DNA of 64,000 nucleotides from Jaminaea rosea (taxonomy: Eukaryota > Basidiomycota > Exobasidiomycetes > Microstromatales). Position 1 is the stretch's first letter. The number at the start of each line of letters is the position of its first letter. Below, piece by piece: positions 21,916-32,500 of this stretch. The position numbers and the translations under genes are program-made. Below the pieces are notes generated by a model. That model was not told the origin of the DNA. It made no database searches and was given only the letters and a program-made list of their open reading frames with translations. The stretch covers positions 744,001 through 808,000 of the forward strand of contig NW_020289978.1 of the NCBI RefSeq assembly GCF_003144245.1. The letters run 5' to 3'.

Positions 21916-24522
21916 ATGGGAGCTGCGCAGTCGGCTAGAGCAAAGGCAGGCAATGTCAGCGGCGAGGCTGCGCCGGAGCATGTCGACTACTACGAGCTGC
22001 TCCAGGTCGAGGTAGACGCGAGCGCAGACGACATCAAACGGTCCTACCGCAAGCTGGCCCTTAAGCACCACCCAGACAAGAACCCCGATCGCATTGACGA
22101 AGCAACAAAGTACTTTCACAAGCTACAAGAAGCATTCGATATCCTCTCGGACGAGCAGGAGCGCGCTTGGTACGACAACAACAGGCAACGCTACCTCAAC
22201 GGCGAGTTCGATGATGATGGTTTGGATGAGGAGGCTTTCCAGAGCTTCAAAGAAGGCAAAGAAGCGCCTAAACCGGCAGGCAGCTCTAGTCCTGGCTTGA
22301 CGCCGAGGCATCTCATGCGCTTCTTTGATCCAAGTCTGGCAGAGGATACGACAGACTCGGATTCGTCCTTCTTTGCAACGTACCGCCGCCTGTTTGAGCG
22401 TTTGGTCGAAGAAGAAATCGCTGCCGCCGTCTACCCGGGAGAGGATGGCGAAGATGCTATCCCGCCGCCGCGAAGCGCTTTCCCCTCCTTCGGCTACTCG
22501 CATACACCCTTTGCCGCCTCTGGTAGCAAGAAGAGCAGGGATGATGCTACGATCCATCAGACGCCGGCACGCGACTTTTACAACTACTTCCTCAACTTTC
22601 AGACTCGAAAGAGCATGGGATGGCTGGACCAGTATCGCCTGTCTGAAGCTCCTGACAGACGGGTGAAGCGCTTGATGGAGAAGGAGAACAAGCGTGCGCG
22701 AGAGGCAGGAAGGCGAGAGTACAACGATACTGTCCGCGCTCTTGCTGGGTTTGTGAGGAAGCGGGATCCGCGATATAAGGCTTTTCAGGAGGCTCAAGAG
22801 AAAGCAAAGAGTGGGCCTGAGGCAGAAGCTAATCGCAAGGCGTACGTGGCCAGAATGGAGATGGAGCGACAAGCCCGCGCCGATGCTTTTCAGGCGCAGA
22901 GCTGGCAGGTTGCAGATGAGGCGGAGGATATTTGGTCGGAGGGGGAGGACTATGAGAGCGACGTCGGAGAAGGCAGTAGCCAGAGCGGTGCTGAGGGAGG
23001 GTCACCACGCGCCGATGGCGACGACGAAGAGGATTTGGAGGACGAGCCTACAAGTTGGGACTGCGTAGCCTGCGACAAGATCTTCCGCAGCGAAGCCGCA
23101 TTCCGGAATCACGAGCAGAGTGCTAAGCACAAGAAGGCAGTCAGAGCACTACAGCGCAAGATGATGAAGGAAGACAAGGAGTTCAGTCTCGACTCGCCGG
23201 CAGAGGAAGTGGTTCAGGAGAGTGGCGGCAATGGACTCAACGCAGCGGCTGACATGGACGCTGCGCTAGCTCACGACGTACAGGCGATGGACCTAGAGGA
23301 GGATGAGGACGCAGCGGAAGACGAGGAAGGGACGGCCTTCGCTGGGATGAGCAAGAAAGCGAGAAAGAAGGCAAAACAGAGGATGAAGGCTGCAGCAGCG
23401 GAGGCAGCATTTGAGCCTCCTGAAGCACCAGCGCCATCCAAGTCCAAGGCGGCCAAGTCCGCACCTGCTCAATCTCCCACTGCAAGCAACGGGGCCGCTG
23501 CCAGCCCTCCTCCGCCCACACCCTTCGACGCAACCAACTGGGAGCCAAGCTACAATCCCCTTCCTCTCGGCGAGCCCCTCCCACTCAACGCCTTCACCCT
23601 CTTCGGATTCGGCTCCCTCATTTGGAAGCCTCCGCCGCATGTGACGCACTCGCAACCAGGCTTCATCAAAGGCTTCACTCGCCGATTCGCCCAGCATTCC
23701 ATCGATCACCGTGGTACGCCCGCCCGTCCCGGACGGGTGGTGACACTGATCTCCGCAGCAGACTGGCATAGCTTCAAGGACGCAGACGAGAGTCCTGAGG
23801 GGGACATTGTCTGGGGGGTGATGTACACAATCGATGGAGAGTTCGCGACGGAGGTCCGAGAGTACCTCGATCACAGGGAGAAGAATGGGTACTCACCCCA
23901 AAGCGTGGATGTTTGGGGCTTTCCGTCCTCCAGCTCGAGAGAAGGTCAGGACGAGCCCACACTTCTGCAACGCGACACCCTCGTATACGTCGGCCTGCCG
24001 GACAATGAAGCCTTCGTTGGCCCTTCACCTTTACCGGAACTGGCCGAGCGGATTTTCACTTGCCAAGGACCGTCAGGACGGAACGACGAGTATCTGCTCA
24101 ATCTCGCGGCGGTCACAAGGAAGTTGAGCCCGCAGAGTGTTGATAGCCATCTCTTTGAGCTTGAGAGGAGGGTCAAGAGCTTGGAGGATGAGGCGAAGAA
24201 CGGCGAAGGGAGGGGAGCAGAGCTGGCACAGCTGCTCGGCAAGCCTGATGACCAGGGTGCCGACGAGGATGATGAAGGCGTGGGCCATGGCAAGAAGTCC
24301 CGCCGCGCAAAGAAGGGCAAGGATGGCGGCAAGGGCGGTAAAGAGAAGTGCAACGTCTGCGGGCAAGGCTTCGACTCTCGGTCGAAGCTCTTCACTCACG
24401 TGAGGGATAAGGGTCACGCTCTCGCCAAAGGGTACACGCCGGCTGACCTTTCCAGAGAAGGAAGTGACGACGAGGACTTTGGGAGAGTAAAGGGCAAGAA
24501 GGGGAAGAAGGGAAAGCGATGA
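21916..24522 (+). CDS. JJJ1/DNAJC21-like J-domain co-chaperone with an embedded ChaC domain
   Basis: A single uninterrupted 868-residue frame. Residues about 20-90 are a J domain with the HPD motif (LKHHPDKNP), for Hsp70 stimulation in late 60S ribosome maturation. The charged middle matches JJJ1 (DFYNYFLNFQTRKSM, and WLDQYRLSEAPDRRVKRLM). The first C2H2 zinc finger is at about 380 (CVACDKIF then HEQSAKHKK) and the second at about 811-835 (CNVCG then HVRDKGH). Between them, residues about 555-755 form a ChaC/gamma-glutamylcyclotransferase domain with FGFGSLIWKPP, DHRGTPARPGRVVTL and YLDHREKNGY, including the expected catalytic Glu. The start at 21916 (MGAAQSARAK) precedes the J domain closely; the 56-codon extension upstream looks like leader. 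Confidence 0.92.
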   Translation: MGAAQSARAKAGNVSGEAAPEHVDYYELLQVEVDASADDIKRSYRKLALKHHPDKNPDRIDEATKYFHKLQEAFDILSDEQERAWYDNNRQRYLNGEFDDDGLDEEAFQSFKEGKEAPKPAGSSSPGLTPRHLMRFFDPSLAEDTTDSDSSFFATYRRLFERLVEEEIAAAVYPGEDGEDAIPPPRSAFPSFGYSHTPFAASGSKKSRDDATIHQTPARDFYNYFLNFQTRKSMGWLDQYRLSEAPDRRVKRLMEKENKRAREAGRREYNDTVRALAGFVRKRDPRYKAFQEAQEKAKSGPEAEANRKAYVARMEMERQARADAFQAQSWQVADEAEDIWSEGEDYESDVGEGSSQSGAEGGSPRADGDDEEDLEDEPTSWDCVACDKIFRSEAAFRNHEQSAKHKKAVRALQRKMMKEDKEFSLDSPAEEVVQESGGNGLNAAADMDAALAHDVQAMDLEEDEDAAEDEEGTAFAGMSKKARKKAKQRMKAAAAEAAFEPPEAPAPSKSKAAKSAPAQSPTASNGAAASPPPPTPFDATNWEPSYNPLPLGEPLPLNAFTLFGFGSLIWKPPPHVTHSQPGFIKGFTRRFAQHSIDHRGTPARPGRVVTLISAADWHSFKDADESPEGDIVWGVMYTIDGEFATEVREYLDHREKNGYSPQSVDVWGFPSSSSREGQDEPTLLQRDTLVYVGLPDNEAFVGPSPLPELAERIFTCQGPSGRNDEYLLNLAAVTRKLSPQSVDSHLFELERRVKSLEDEAKNGEGRGAELAQLLGKPDDQGADEDDEGVGHGKKSRRAKKGKDGGKGGKEKCNVCGQGFDSRSKLFTHVRDKGHALAKGYTPADLSREGSDDEDFGRVKGKKGKKGKR

Positions 24523-24626
24523 TACCGCGATGCAGGCTGATAGATTGGATCCTAGAGAGGGGCATAGAGAGTCATCTGATGTGCTAATGATACAATGTGA
24601 GGCGTCGCAGCAGGCGCCTTGTTTCT

Positions 24627-25775
24627 TCACTCGCTCGTCTTTGCCGCTCCCGCTGCCGACGAGAGTTCTGCTCCTCTCTGTCTCCTTGGGATCCTTCCCA
24701 AATCCTCCTCAGCTGACTCCCACAGATCAGTTTGGCCCCAAAGACCCGCAACAATATTGACGACCGTCCATGCTCCCGCTTCGGCCCTTTGCTCCTCATC
24801 TTCCCCCTCGTCCGTCTCGTCATCAGTTTGTTCACTCAGTTGCAGCCTCCTCATCGCAACAGCAGCAATGCTCGCCCTCGCTAGGGTCCGCAGGGTGGAA
24901 ATGTCGTCGGAGACCAGTCGTGTGTCTAGCTTCGCCAGCAGGGCGAAGCACCATTGTGAGAGGAGAGATGGGATAGCTGGTGGGTGAGCTGAAGGCGCGT
25001 CGACTGATTGCCGCTCGAGTCGGATGGTGAACCAGTACGGCAGATGATGCAGCAGGCTGAGGATCTGCCCAGTCGTGAAGCGAGTGAGCAGCGAGGAGGT
25101 TGGTTGCAAAGGGGGACGAGCAGTTGAAGAGCCTGCTTCATCTTCGCCTCCTTGCGCCTCTACTTTCTCTTCAGCGTCTTCCTCGCCTTCAGGGCCCTCG
25201 TCGCCATCCACTTCAATCATCTCTCCATTCTGATCTGTCGGTCGCTCCCTTCCAAAGATGAAGCGAAACCACGCCTTGTTACCCGCATCGCTTGATCGTG
25301 GCTTGGGCATGCGGGCGACATTATTGCGACTGAGAGAGGTGGACGGGGTGAGGGAAAGGGCCTGCGCAGGCAAAGAGGGGTATGATCAGCATTGAAGGCA
25401 TGAGGAACAGGATGAGGAACCGCATATACTCACCTCTCTCATGGCCTTGAATCGTTCGAGGAAGGCGTCGCGCCATTCTTCGCTTGGTATGCCTAGCTCC
25501 GTCGCTCTACTGACAGCGGGTAGTGATGGGACGGCTGCGATGGTGGCGTAGGGATTATGCGCTGCGGTGAAGACAGCTGGATGCGTTGCGGCCTCTTGGC
25601 GTACCATGGCGAGGTACGTGGCTCCATCGAGTGGGATGCCATCGAAATCTGGCGGCAAGACGGCTACCGGTAGGGACTGGTTGCCGTAGTCTTGCTCATC
25701 GCCTCCGCTACCACCATCTGTGGCGCCTTGTCCATCGCTGTTGCCATTTTCGGTGTAGCGCTTCCTCTTTGCCAT
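24627..25775 (-). CDS. Gemin2/Brr1-like SMN-complex protein
   Basis: Gemin2 (SIP1 family) helps load Sm proteins onto spliceosomal snRNAs. Minus-strand exon 1 is 25775..25434 and exon 2 is 25361..24627, giving 358 residues. The intron has a GTGAGT donor and a GCGCAG acceptor. Signature segments are LPPDFDGIPLDGATYLAMVR at about 39, the PSEEWRDAFLERFKAMRE helix, and the C-terminal helical domain with GQILSLLHHLPYW, SQWCFALLAKLD and AWTVVNIVAGLWGQTDLW. An acidic insert separates the halves. Its start codon lies about 110 bp from the left terminal repeat of the transposon. Confidence 0.88.
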
Positions 25776-25883
25776 TGTCCTCGACGAGGAAGTCGTGGAG
25801 AAAGAGCGCTGCCATTTGCTGCGTCTGTCCGTCGGGCGGACTGGGACGACTTTGTCGACTGGAGGAGAGCGGTTGGGAAAAGG

Positions 25884-25920
25884 CTTGCCGCGCGACGCCA
25901 GCTAATTTACTAGTAAAATC
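25884..25920 (+). repeat. Left terminal inverted repeat of the transposon
   Basis: Starts CTTGCCGCG and includes CGCCAGC and TTACTA. It matches the reverse complement of 29405-29441 at roughly 30 of 37 positions; the similarity stops abruptly outside 25884. Confidence 0.75.
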
Positions 25921-26210
25921 GCGGCGCGATTCATACCAACATCACGCATGTTTGTAGAAAATCAACACCATCGATAACCTCTCTCCTCCTCGTTACCACA
26001 TATCTATTAAGTCAATCCAGCTCTGGCCGCCCGATATCGATAGTCCAGACCGAGAGCTTTCCAACGCTACCCTAGCCATCCACTCTCGACCAATATTCGA
26101 GTCGCTAGCGCCATCATCCCCAACCGCTATCTACCTTGTCCACACGGTAGCGAGCAGCTCTGTAGCCATCCATCCGCCTAAGCCAAACTCCTCTCGAAGC
26201 CTTCCACATC

Positions 26211-27464
26211 ATGCCTTACCACCCTGTGAGCGATGATCTCAAGGTGTTTGCCATGAGGCTTGTCGATAGCGGCATACTCACCCTCAAAAGCATCGAGCAC
26301 CATGGTGGATTTTCCTACCGTACCGGCGTTCGACTGCGGCAAGAGTGGTTAGATAACGAGAAGGCGTTGCAAGCTAAGAAGCCACGTAGGCTATCAGGCA
26401 GGCCACGTGCTCTCCAGAGCTGGGCTATTCACTACATCCAATCAGTCTATTTGCGCTCGAGCGTCGCCACCCTCGAGGAGCTGCAAGGACTGTTAGTCAG
26501 AGCTGGCCACCCCATGTTCCAGCTCAGCACGCTCTCCAAGACGCTGAAGCGCATTGGACACACTAGAAAGGTCACCTTTCGATACGCCCAAGACCAATCG
26601 CCGCAGCTCAGGGCTGAATACGTCCAGGAGGCGGGGCAGTACCACCCCAGACAGCTGGTCTTCATCGACGAATCCGCCGTCGACTGGCGCAACGCTGTTC
26701 GGCGCTATGGGCGCTCCCCTAAGGGGACGAAGGCTTACCAACGGGCGGTGTTCCACCGAGGTCAGCGCTACTCGGTCCTACCAGCTTGCTCGCTCGATCG
26801 GCCCGTATTTGCCACCTATTTGCATCCAGGCAGCATGAATGGCGATTCCTTCTTCACATACCTCAAGGACGTCCTTTTACCTGAATGTCAGGCTTATCCA
26901 GGACCCTGCAGCGTGATAGTGATGGATAATGCATCGATACACCACGTGCCAGCTGTGCGGGGGCTCATAGAGGCTCACGGTGAGTGAAATCATCTTGGAC
27001 GGCGTGCAGCCGTATCCCGCAGACGACGAGGAGGTGTTGGCGGCTGGTAGCAACGGCGACTTCTCCTGGGCGATCCATGCATGGTATCGAGCTCGGAGCA
27101 GTACCATTGAATGCGGACGGGCGCCTGTAGCGCTCGATAGGCTGGATGCATCGATCGGCTGCCGCAGCATGGGAACCGAGGGGGGTCCTCGCTACCATCG
27201 GCGTCTAGAATCCGTCTCACCGTGCTCACCATGTCCATCTCCTTTGACCGCGACGATTGCGTCTCCACAGGCTGCAAGGTGCTCTATCTGCCCCCGTACA
27301 GCCCCGACTACAACCCCATTGAGAAGTGCTTTGCCAAAATGAAAGCATACATCCAAAAGAAGGGGCGGACAGGCGATCTGAAGGCCTTGATTAGAGAGGC
27401 GCTGAGCACCATCACCCCAGGCGATGTAGAGAGCTTTTTCAGGTACTCCAACTATCTAACATGA
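26211..27464 (+). CDS. Tc1/mariner (IS630-type) DDE transposase, spliced
   Basis: Cut-and-paste transposase. Exons 26211..26979 and 27271..27464 give 320 residues. The N-terminus (MPYHPVSDDLKVFAMRL) is a helix-turn-helix DNA-binding region. A second winged helix includes the LSGRPRALQSW loop. The catalytic triad is complete: first Asp in QLVFIDESAVDW, second Asp in VIVMDNASIHH, and Glu in YSPDYNPIEKCF. The 291-nt intron (GTGAGT to CACAG) splits the second catalytic half and is much longer than the 60-90 nt introns of neighbouring genes; without its removal a stop follows at once (EAHGE). The frame and motifs are intact, so activity is possible. Confidence 0.88.
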
Positions 27465-27507
27465 GTCTAGCAATGCAGAACCAATCAGTACAAGACTGCT
27501 TCACATC

Positions 27508-28902
27508 CTAGAAATGCTGCGAGCTGAAACTAGAGAGCAAACGACCCTCGATTGGCTCATCCAAGCTGGTGCTAGCGTCGACGCTAGCGTCGACGGCGTC
27601 ACCGTCGCCATACTGTTTGGCCTCTCTTATGCTTGCCGCCTGAGCGAAGGTCATCTCGCCTGGCTCGTCGCTATCATACCACTCTTCTACCCACCCCTCG
27701 ACGATGATATCTTCCAAAACGCCTAACGAAAAAGCCCCTAGAGCGCCTCGAGCTTTGGCCTTGGCGAGCATCGACATGGTGGTAATCCCCCCCTTGGTCA
27801 GCCGGGCTGCTAGCCTCTCGCCACCCTGATCGAGCCTTTTAACAAAGGCCCAGACTGAGATCTTGGGCCCAGGGACACGCTCGGGCGCCGCGGGCGCCGC
27901 GGCGACGGCGTTTGAGCTCATCTGGCCCAGGGCCGTACGGCTACCCGGAGAAGGCGTTACCATGGTTGGACGTTGACCGGGCTGATTAGGCGTCTGGGGG
28001 CCAGAAGAGGACGACGAATGGCTTGATTGGCCTTGAGAACATGCTGATCTATTGGCTGCATGGATCCCCCGGGCCTCTGAGACCCTATCAAGGCTCTTTA
28101 CCAGCAAATCGTCTGGCGGTTGGGTGTCCGAGGCGTGCCCGTCGTAAGCGGCTATCGCCCATTGGAACATGAGGTGCAAGTCGAGAGGATGATGCGTCCC
28201 ATGGAAGTTGAGATAGCAGCGGACGTCGCTGTTGCGATGCTTGCTGTGCTCCTCGCATCTGGGGATCTCCTGCTCGATCTCCGCCTGCTTAGCTTTGACG
28301 GCGACCAACCACTCGTCCCTCTCCTCCAGCTGTTGCGCCGTTCTAGAGCGTCTAGGGGCACGCTGAGGGGTTGGAGTAGGCGCAACAGACTCTTGCGTGG
28401 CCGGTACTACCTCCAAAGACGGCCCAGCTGCCTGGGATACCGAGTCGCTTGGTGCAAGGACAGGAGGCGCCTCTGGCAGGGGTGGAGGGTCGATTGGGAT
28501 GTCGCAAAAGACGTTAAGGGGCTTGTTAGGCTTCTCGTTGAGAGCTGCTAGCAACTCTGCCCACTCTGCGTCTCTCTCGCACTGCAGAGGCGTGCTGAAT
28601 AGGGTGCCAGCTACTTGAAAGGTTGGCGAGAGCTCTTGGAGAGAGTAATGCTCATTGGTCTGGCGTCGGACTTCTCGACGGACTGCTTCCTCCATATCCG
28701 TCCTCGTCGTGTATGAATAGATAGTGGCAAACGTCCCTCTGAAGACTGGTAGCTTCACTGCTGCGCTTGGGCGTCCTCTAGGAGGCGCTGCGCTTGGCTG
28801 GTCCCCTTTTAGATAAGGGCGACAATGGACCGCCATGTTGTACTTGGCGGTAGGAGGTTCCGCTGGACAAGGGGCAGAATTGAGCGTTTTGAAGGCTATC
28901 AT
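27508..28902 (-). CDS. Second transposon gene, function unknown
   Basis: An open frame of 464 codons inside the transposon, convergent with the transposase. The start could be the ATG at 28902 or the later in-frame MAVHCRPYLKG at about 28836. Proline/serine-rich linkers separate three better-ordered parts: an N-terminal region with VFRGTFATIYSYTTRTDMEE, a central helical part with a charged EERDEWLVAVKAKQAEIEQE stretch and Cys/His residues (CEEHSKHRNSDVRCYLNFHG), and a C-terminal helical module around VWAFVKRLDQGGERLAARL that resembles a SAM-type fold. It ends with a short duplicated VDAS motif coded by a 12-nt repeat. No known transposon protein was recognised. Confidence 0.6.
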   Translation of the reverse strand: MIAFKTLNSAPCPAEPPTAKYNMAVHCRPYLKGDQPSAAPPRGRPSAAVKLPVFRGTFATIYSYTTRTDMEEAVRREVRRQTNEHYSLQELSPTFQVAGTLFSTPLQCERDAEWAELLAALNEKPNKPLNVFCDIPIDPPPLPEAPPVLAPSDSVSQAAGPSLEVVPATQESVAPTPTPQRAPRRSRTAQQLEERDEWLVAVKAKQAEIEQEIPRCEEHSKHRNSDVRCYLNFHGTHHPLDLHLMFQWAIAAYDGHASDTQPPDDLLVKSLDRVSEARGIHAANRSACSQGQSSHSSSSSGPQTPNQPGQRPTMVTPSPGSRTALGQMSSNAVAAAPAAPERVPGPKISVWAFVKRLDQGGERLAARLTKGGITTMSMLAKAKARGALGAFSLGVLEDIIVEGWVEEWYDSDEPGEMTFAQAASIREAKQYGDGDAVDASVDASTSLDEPIEGRLLSSFSSQHF

Positions 28903-29404
28903 CGTGTTCAGAGACGTCGAAAGTACTCACGAGTCGGCGTTCGCAATGATTCTCGCACTCGCTGGGCCGTACGCGTATTTCTCGTGCGGGGAGCTGGCTG
29001 AGGCGGACAGCCGTATGGCCCAGAACAGCAGGTGTTGTTAGCTGATCTAGCCACAGAGACAAGCTGGCAGCCCCAGACTTGCACTCACTTGTTCAGTAGT
29101 GTTCTCTGACTGTGTCTGAGCATTTGTTTGCTTTCTTTTCCTCTGGGAACTGGATTTCTTGGTGTTTGGGGCTGCGCCTAGCCAAGAGCCAAGACGAGAT
29201 GGTTGATGGTAGCGTCAGCGGGAAGTCTACTAATCAATCTGTGATAATTCACGTACCCCTGCGTGCAGAAGGCATAGCTGATTACGATGATGGTCAAGGG
29301 AAGGCGATACGATGTTATTTTCTGGGGATTCGACGCGGTTAAAGATGATGCGATTGGTTTGGATGCAAGACGCGAAGGTGAACAAGGGCGTGTTCCGGAG
29401 CCCC

Positions 29405-29441
29405 AATTTATTTAGTAATTTGGCTGGCGACACGCGGCAAG
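29405..29441 (-). repeat. Right terminal inverted repeat of the transposon
   Basis: Reads CTTGCCGCG inward on the minus strand and pairs with 25884-25920. The outermost 20 positions differ at only about three places. Confidence 0.75.
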
Positions 29442-29506
29442 GGAACGTCCACGCGCTCGAGTCAGTCAGAGTGAGCGGACTCAACTGGACTCGGCTCTTT
29501 TTGACG

Positions 29507-29596
29507 CTTCTTCCACTTCTTCCTCCTCCCTACTTTCCTCCTTCTCCTCACCACCGCAAACCCCCTTTTCTTCCTTCGTTGCTGCCTCCCTTCGCC
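29507..29596 (+). promoter_or_regulatory. Pyrimidine-rich tract in front of ARO1
   Basis: A run dominated by C and T lies directly upstream of the ARO1 ATG. CT-rich tracts near start sites are common in fungal promoters and 5' leaders. Together with the transposon end at 29441, it leaves ARO1 only about 156 bp of non-transposon upstream sequence. Confidence 0.45.
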
Positions 29597-32500
29597 ATGG
29601 CTGCTGACGCTCGAGTCACCGGCCAGAAGGAGGCCTCGTACCATCTCCCGCCAGTCGACTCAGTCATCCCCGCAGGCCAAAATTTCACGATTCATCACCT
29701 GCGCTGTCTCGACGTCAAGATCCACTTGGGATTTTACCTCTTCCCGCACATCTTCCACACCCTCTTCACCACGCTCAAGTCGTCCACGTACGTTTTGATT
29801 CAGGATCGGAATGTTGCTGGTATCTATGGGCAAGCGCTGCAGCAGGCTTGGGAGACTGCGACACAAGGGATGGAGAAGCAGCCTAGGCTTCTTACGTACA
29901 CGCTACCGCCGGGGGAGATGACAAAGTCCCGCCAGGTCAAGGAGGAGATTGAGGATTGGATGCTCGAGCAGGGGTGTGTGCGTGATACCGTACTGATTGC
30001 ATTCGGCGGAGGCGTCATCGGCGACTTGTCTGGCTTTGTAGCAGCGACCTTCATGCGTGAGTGCCGCGATCACGCCTCCGTATAACCTGCTCTGATCTCT
30101 CCCCTCTTGTCCCTGCAGGCGGTATCAAGTACGTTCAGGTACCCACGACCCTCCTCGCGATGGTTGATAGCGCCGTAGGCGGCAAGACAGCCATTGACAC
30201 CCCTCACGGCAAGAACCTCGTGGGCGCCTTCTACCAGCCGCAGTACATCTTCATCGATGCTGGTCTGCTTCGCACCCTCCCGGAACGGGAGTTCAGCAAT
30301 GGCATGGCCGAAGTTGTCAAGACGGCAGCCATTTGGGATGCTGCAGACTTTGCGAAGCTCGAGTCAGAGTATGCCGCCATTCGCTCGGCGGTGCTCGACC
30401 GCGAGGCACAGCAGTCTGCGACGCAGGGAAGGCATTCATCGGACCGCACTATTGCGCAGGACCTACTGCTTGATGTCATCCGTGGCTCTGTGGGCGTCAA
30501 GTCGCACATTGTCACCATCGACGAGAAGGAGACAGGTTTGCGCAATCTCGTCAACTTCGGTCACTCCATCGGCCACGCCATCGAAGCCGTCCTCACGCCC
30601 GAAATCTTGCACGGCGAATGCATTTCCATCGGTATGATTCTGGAAGCAGAGCTCTCACGGCGCTTGTCAAGCTTCGCACAGGTCAACATCGGCAGACTCA
30701 CAAAGGTCCTCAAGGCTTACAATCTGCCCGTGTCAGTCACCGATCCGCGCATCGCGTCTCTGGACAAGGCGAGAGAGCTCACGACACAGAGAATCCTGCA
30801 GATCATGCGAGTGGACAAGAAGAATGTTGGAGACACAAAGAAGATCGTACTTCTTGCTGAGATTGGGCGATGTCATGAGGAAAAGGCCACTGCTGTGCAC
30901 GACGATGTTATTCGACGCGTCTTGGCACCGCAGGTCAGAGTCATGCCCGTCATCCAGGAAGCGGCCGCTTCGAGTACCCCCGCGAGGCTGTCAACACCCG
31001 GCAGCAAGTCCATCTCAAACCGCGCCCTCGTCCTCGCGGCCCTCGCCAAGGGCACAACAAAGCTGCGCAACCTCCTTCACTCGGACGACACTGCTGTCAT
31101 GATGACTGGCCTGGGTCAACTCAAGGCAGCTGAATTCCAATGGGAAGAAGGAGGAGAGGTAGTTGTGGTCAATGGTCGAGGTGGCGCGCTCGTCACCCCG
31201 CCTACAGGCACGGAAATCTATCTCCAGAACGCAGGCACAGCAGCCCGCTTCATGGCCACGGTTGTTGCCCTCGCCAAAGATGCGGAAGGCAAGGGTCGCC
31301 CGACGGTCATCACGGGAAACGCTCGCATGAAGCAGCGCCCCATCGCACCCCTTGTCGAAGCACTGCGCTCTAACGGCGTACAGATTCAGCACCCAGAGCA
31401 AGACGGCTTCCTACCTCTTGCCGTGTCAGGCGAGCAAGGATTCCGTGGGGGTCGCATCGAGCTCGCTGCCTCCATCTCAAGCCAGTATGTCTCCTCTATT
31501 TTGCTGTGCGCTCCTCTCGCCAAGGACGAGGATGTTGTGCTCGAGCTGGTAGGCGGTAAAGTCATCTCGCAGCCTTACATCGACATGACGATCGCTATGA
31601 TGAGGGACTTTGGTGCCAAGGTGGAGCGACTGGCCGACCCTAGTACGGGCCAGCCTACGGATACGTACCGTATTGCCCGCGGCGGGTACACCTCCCCTGG
31701 GGCTTACGACGTCGAGTCTGACGCAAGCTCGGCCACCTATCCCCTCGCCCTCGCAGCAATCACTGGCTCAGGTGTCGTGGTTGAAAAGATTGGCTCTTCC
31801 TCGCTGCAAGGTGACGCACGTTTTGCCACAGATGTCCTGGCGCCCATGGGCTGCAAAGTCACCCAGACACCCACCGAGACACAAGTCCTCGGCCCAAGCG
31901 GTGGGGCGCTTCACCAGTTCGAGAGCGGAGATGTTGACATGGAGCCTATGACGGATGCGTTCCTCACTGCCGCCGTGCTGCTCGCCGTGGCTGGCCCTAA
32001 CCCCGAATCTGGCGCCAAGTCGACTCGAATCCGAGGAATCGCCAACCAGCGAGTCAAAGAGTGCAATCGTATTCAAGCAATGATGGACCAACTGGCCAAG
32101 TTCGGCGTCAAGACTGTTGAGCACGAGGACGGGCTTGAAGTCTTTGGCATGGACAGGTCTCAGCTCAAGACAGGTGTGTCGGTGCACTGCTACGATGATC
32201 ATCGCGTCGCTATGGCGTTTAGTATTCTGGCAGCTGTTGTGCCTGGCAGAGAAGGCACGGTGCTTGAGGAGAAGAGGTGTGTCGAGAAGACGTGGCCTAA
32301 TTGGTGGGACGACTTGGAGACGAAGCTTGCTGGAGCGGTTCAAGGCGTAGACGGCGACCTTCTTGACCACCACGCTGCAGCTACCTCTTCGACAGCAGCG
32401 TCATCGTCCCTCCTCACTACCCCTCTCAGCAAGCTCGACAACTCGCAAACACCGCGAGTCTACCCCAACGACGCGACAATCTTCATTATCGGGATGCGGG

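Larger units (their letters stand above)
25884..29441. mobile_element. Tc1/mariner-like DNA transposon with a second, convergent gene
   Basis: A 3.56 kb element bounded by imperfect terminal inverted repeats of about 37 bp (left 25884-25920, right 29405-29441). It carries a DD34E-type transposase on the plus strand (26211..27464) and a 464-codon frame on the minus strand (27508..28902), about 43 bp apart tail to tail. It lies between Gemin2 (start about 110 bp away) and ARO1 (start about 156 bp away), so it apparently inserted in their shared promoter interval. A target-site duplication was not found: the flanks share only GG at the repeat edges, so the exact ends are uncertain. Confidence 0.8.

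Noticed and set aside
25861-25883. Target-site duplication (TA) at the transposon ends
   Set aside because: Neither flank shows TA next to the repeat edge; only GG is shared, which is not meaningful.
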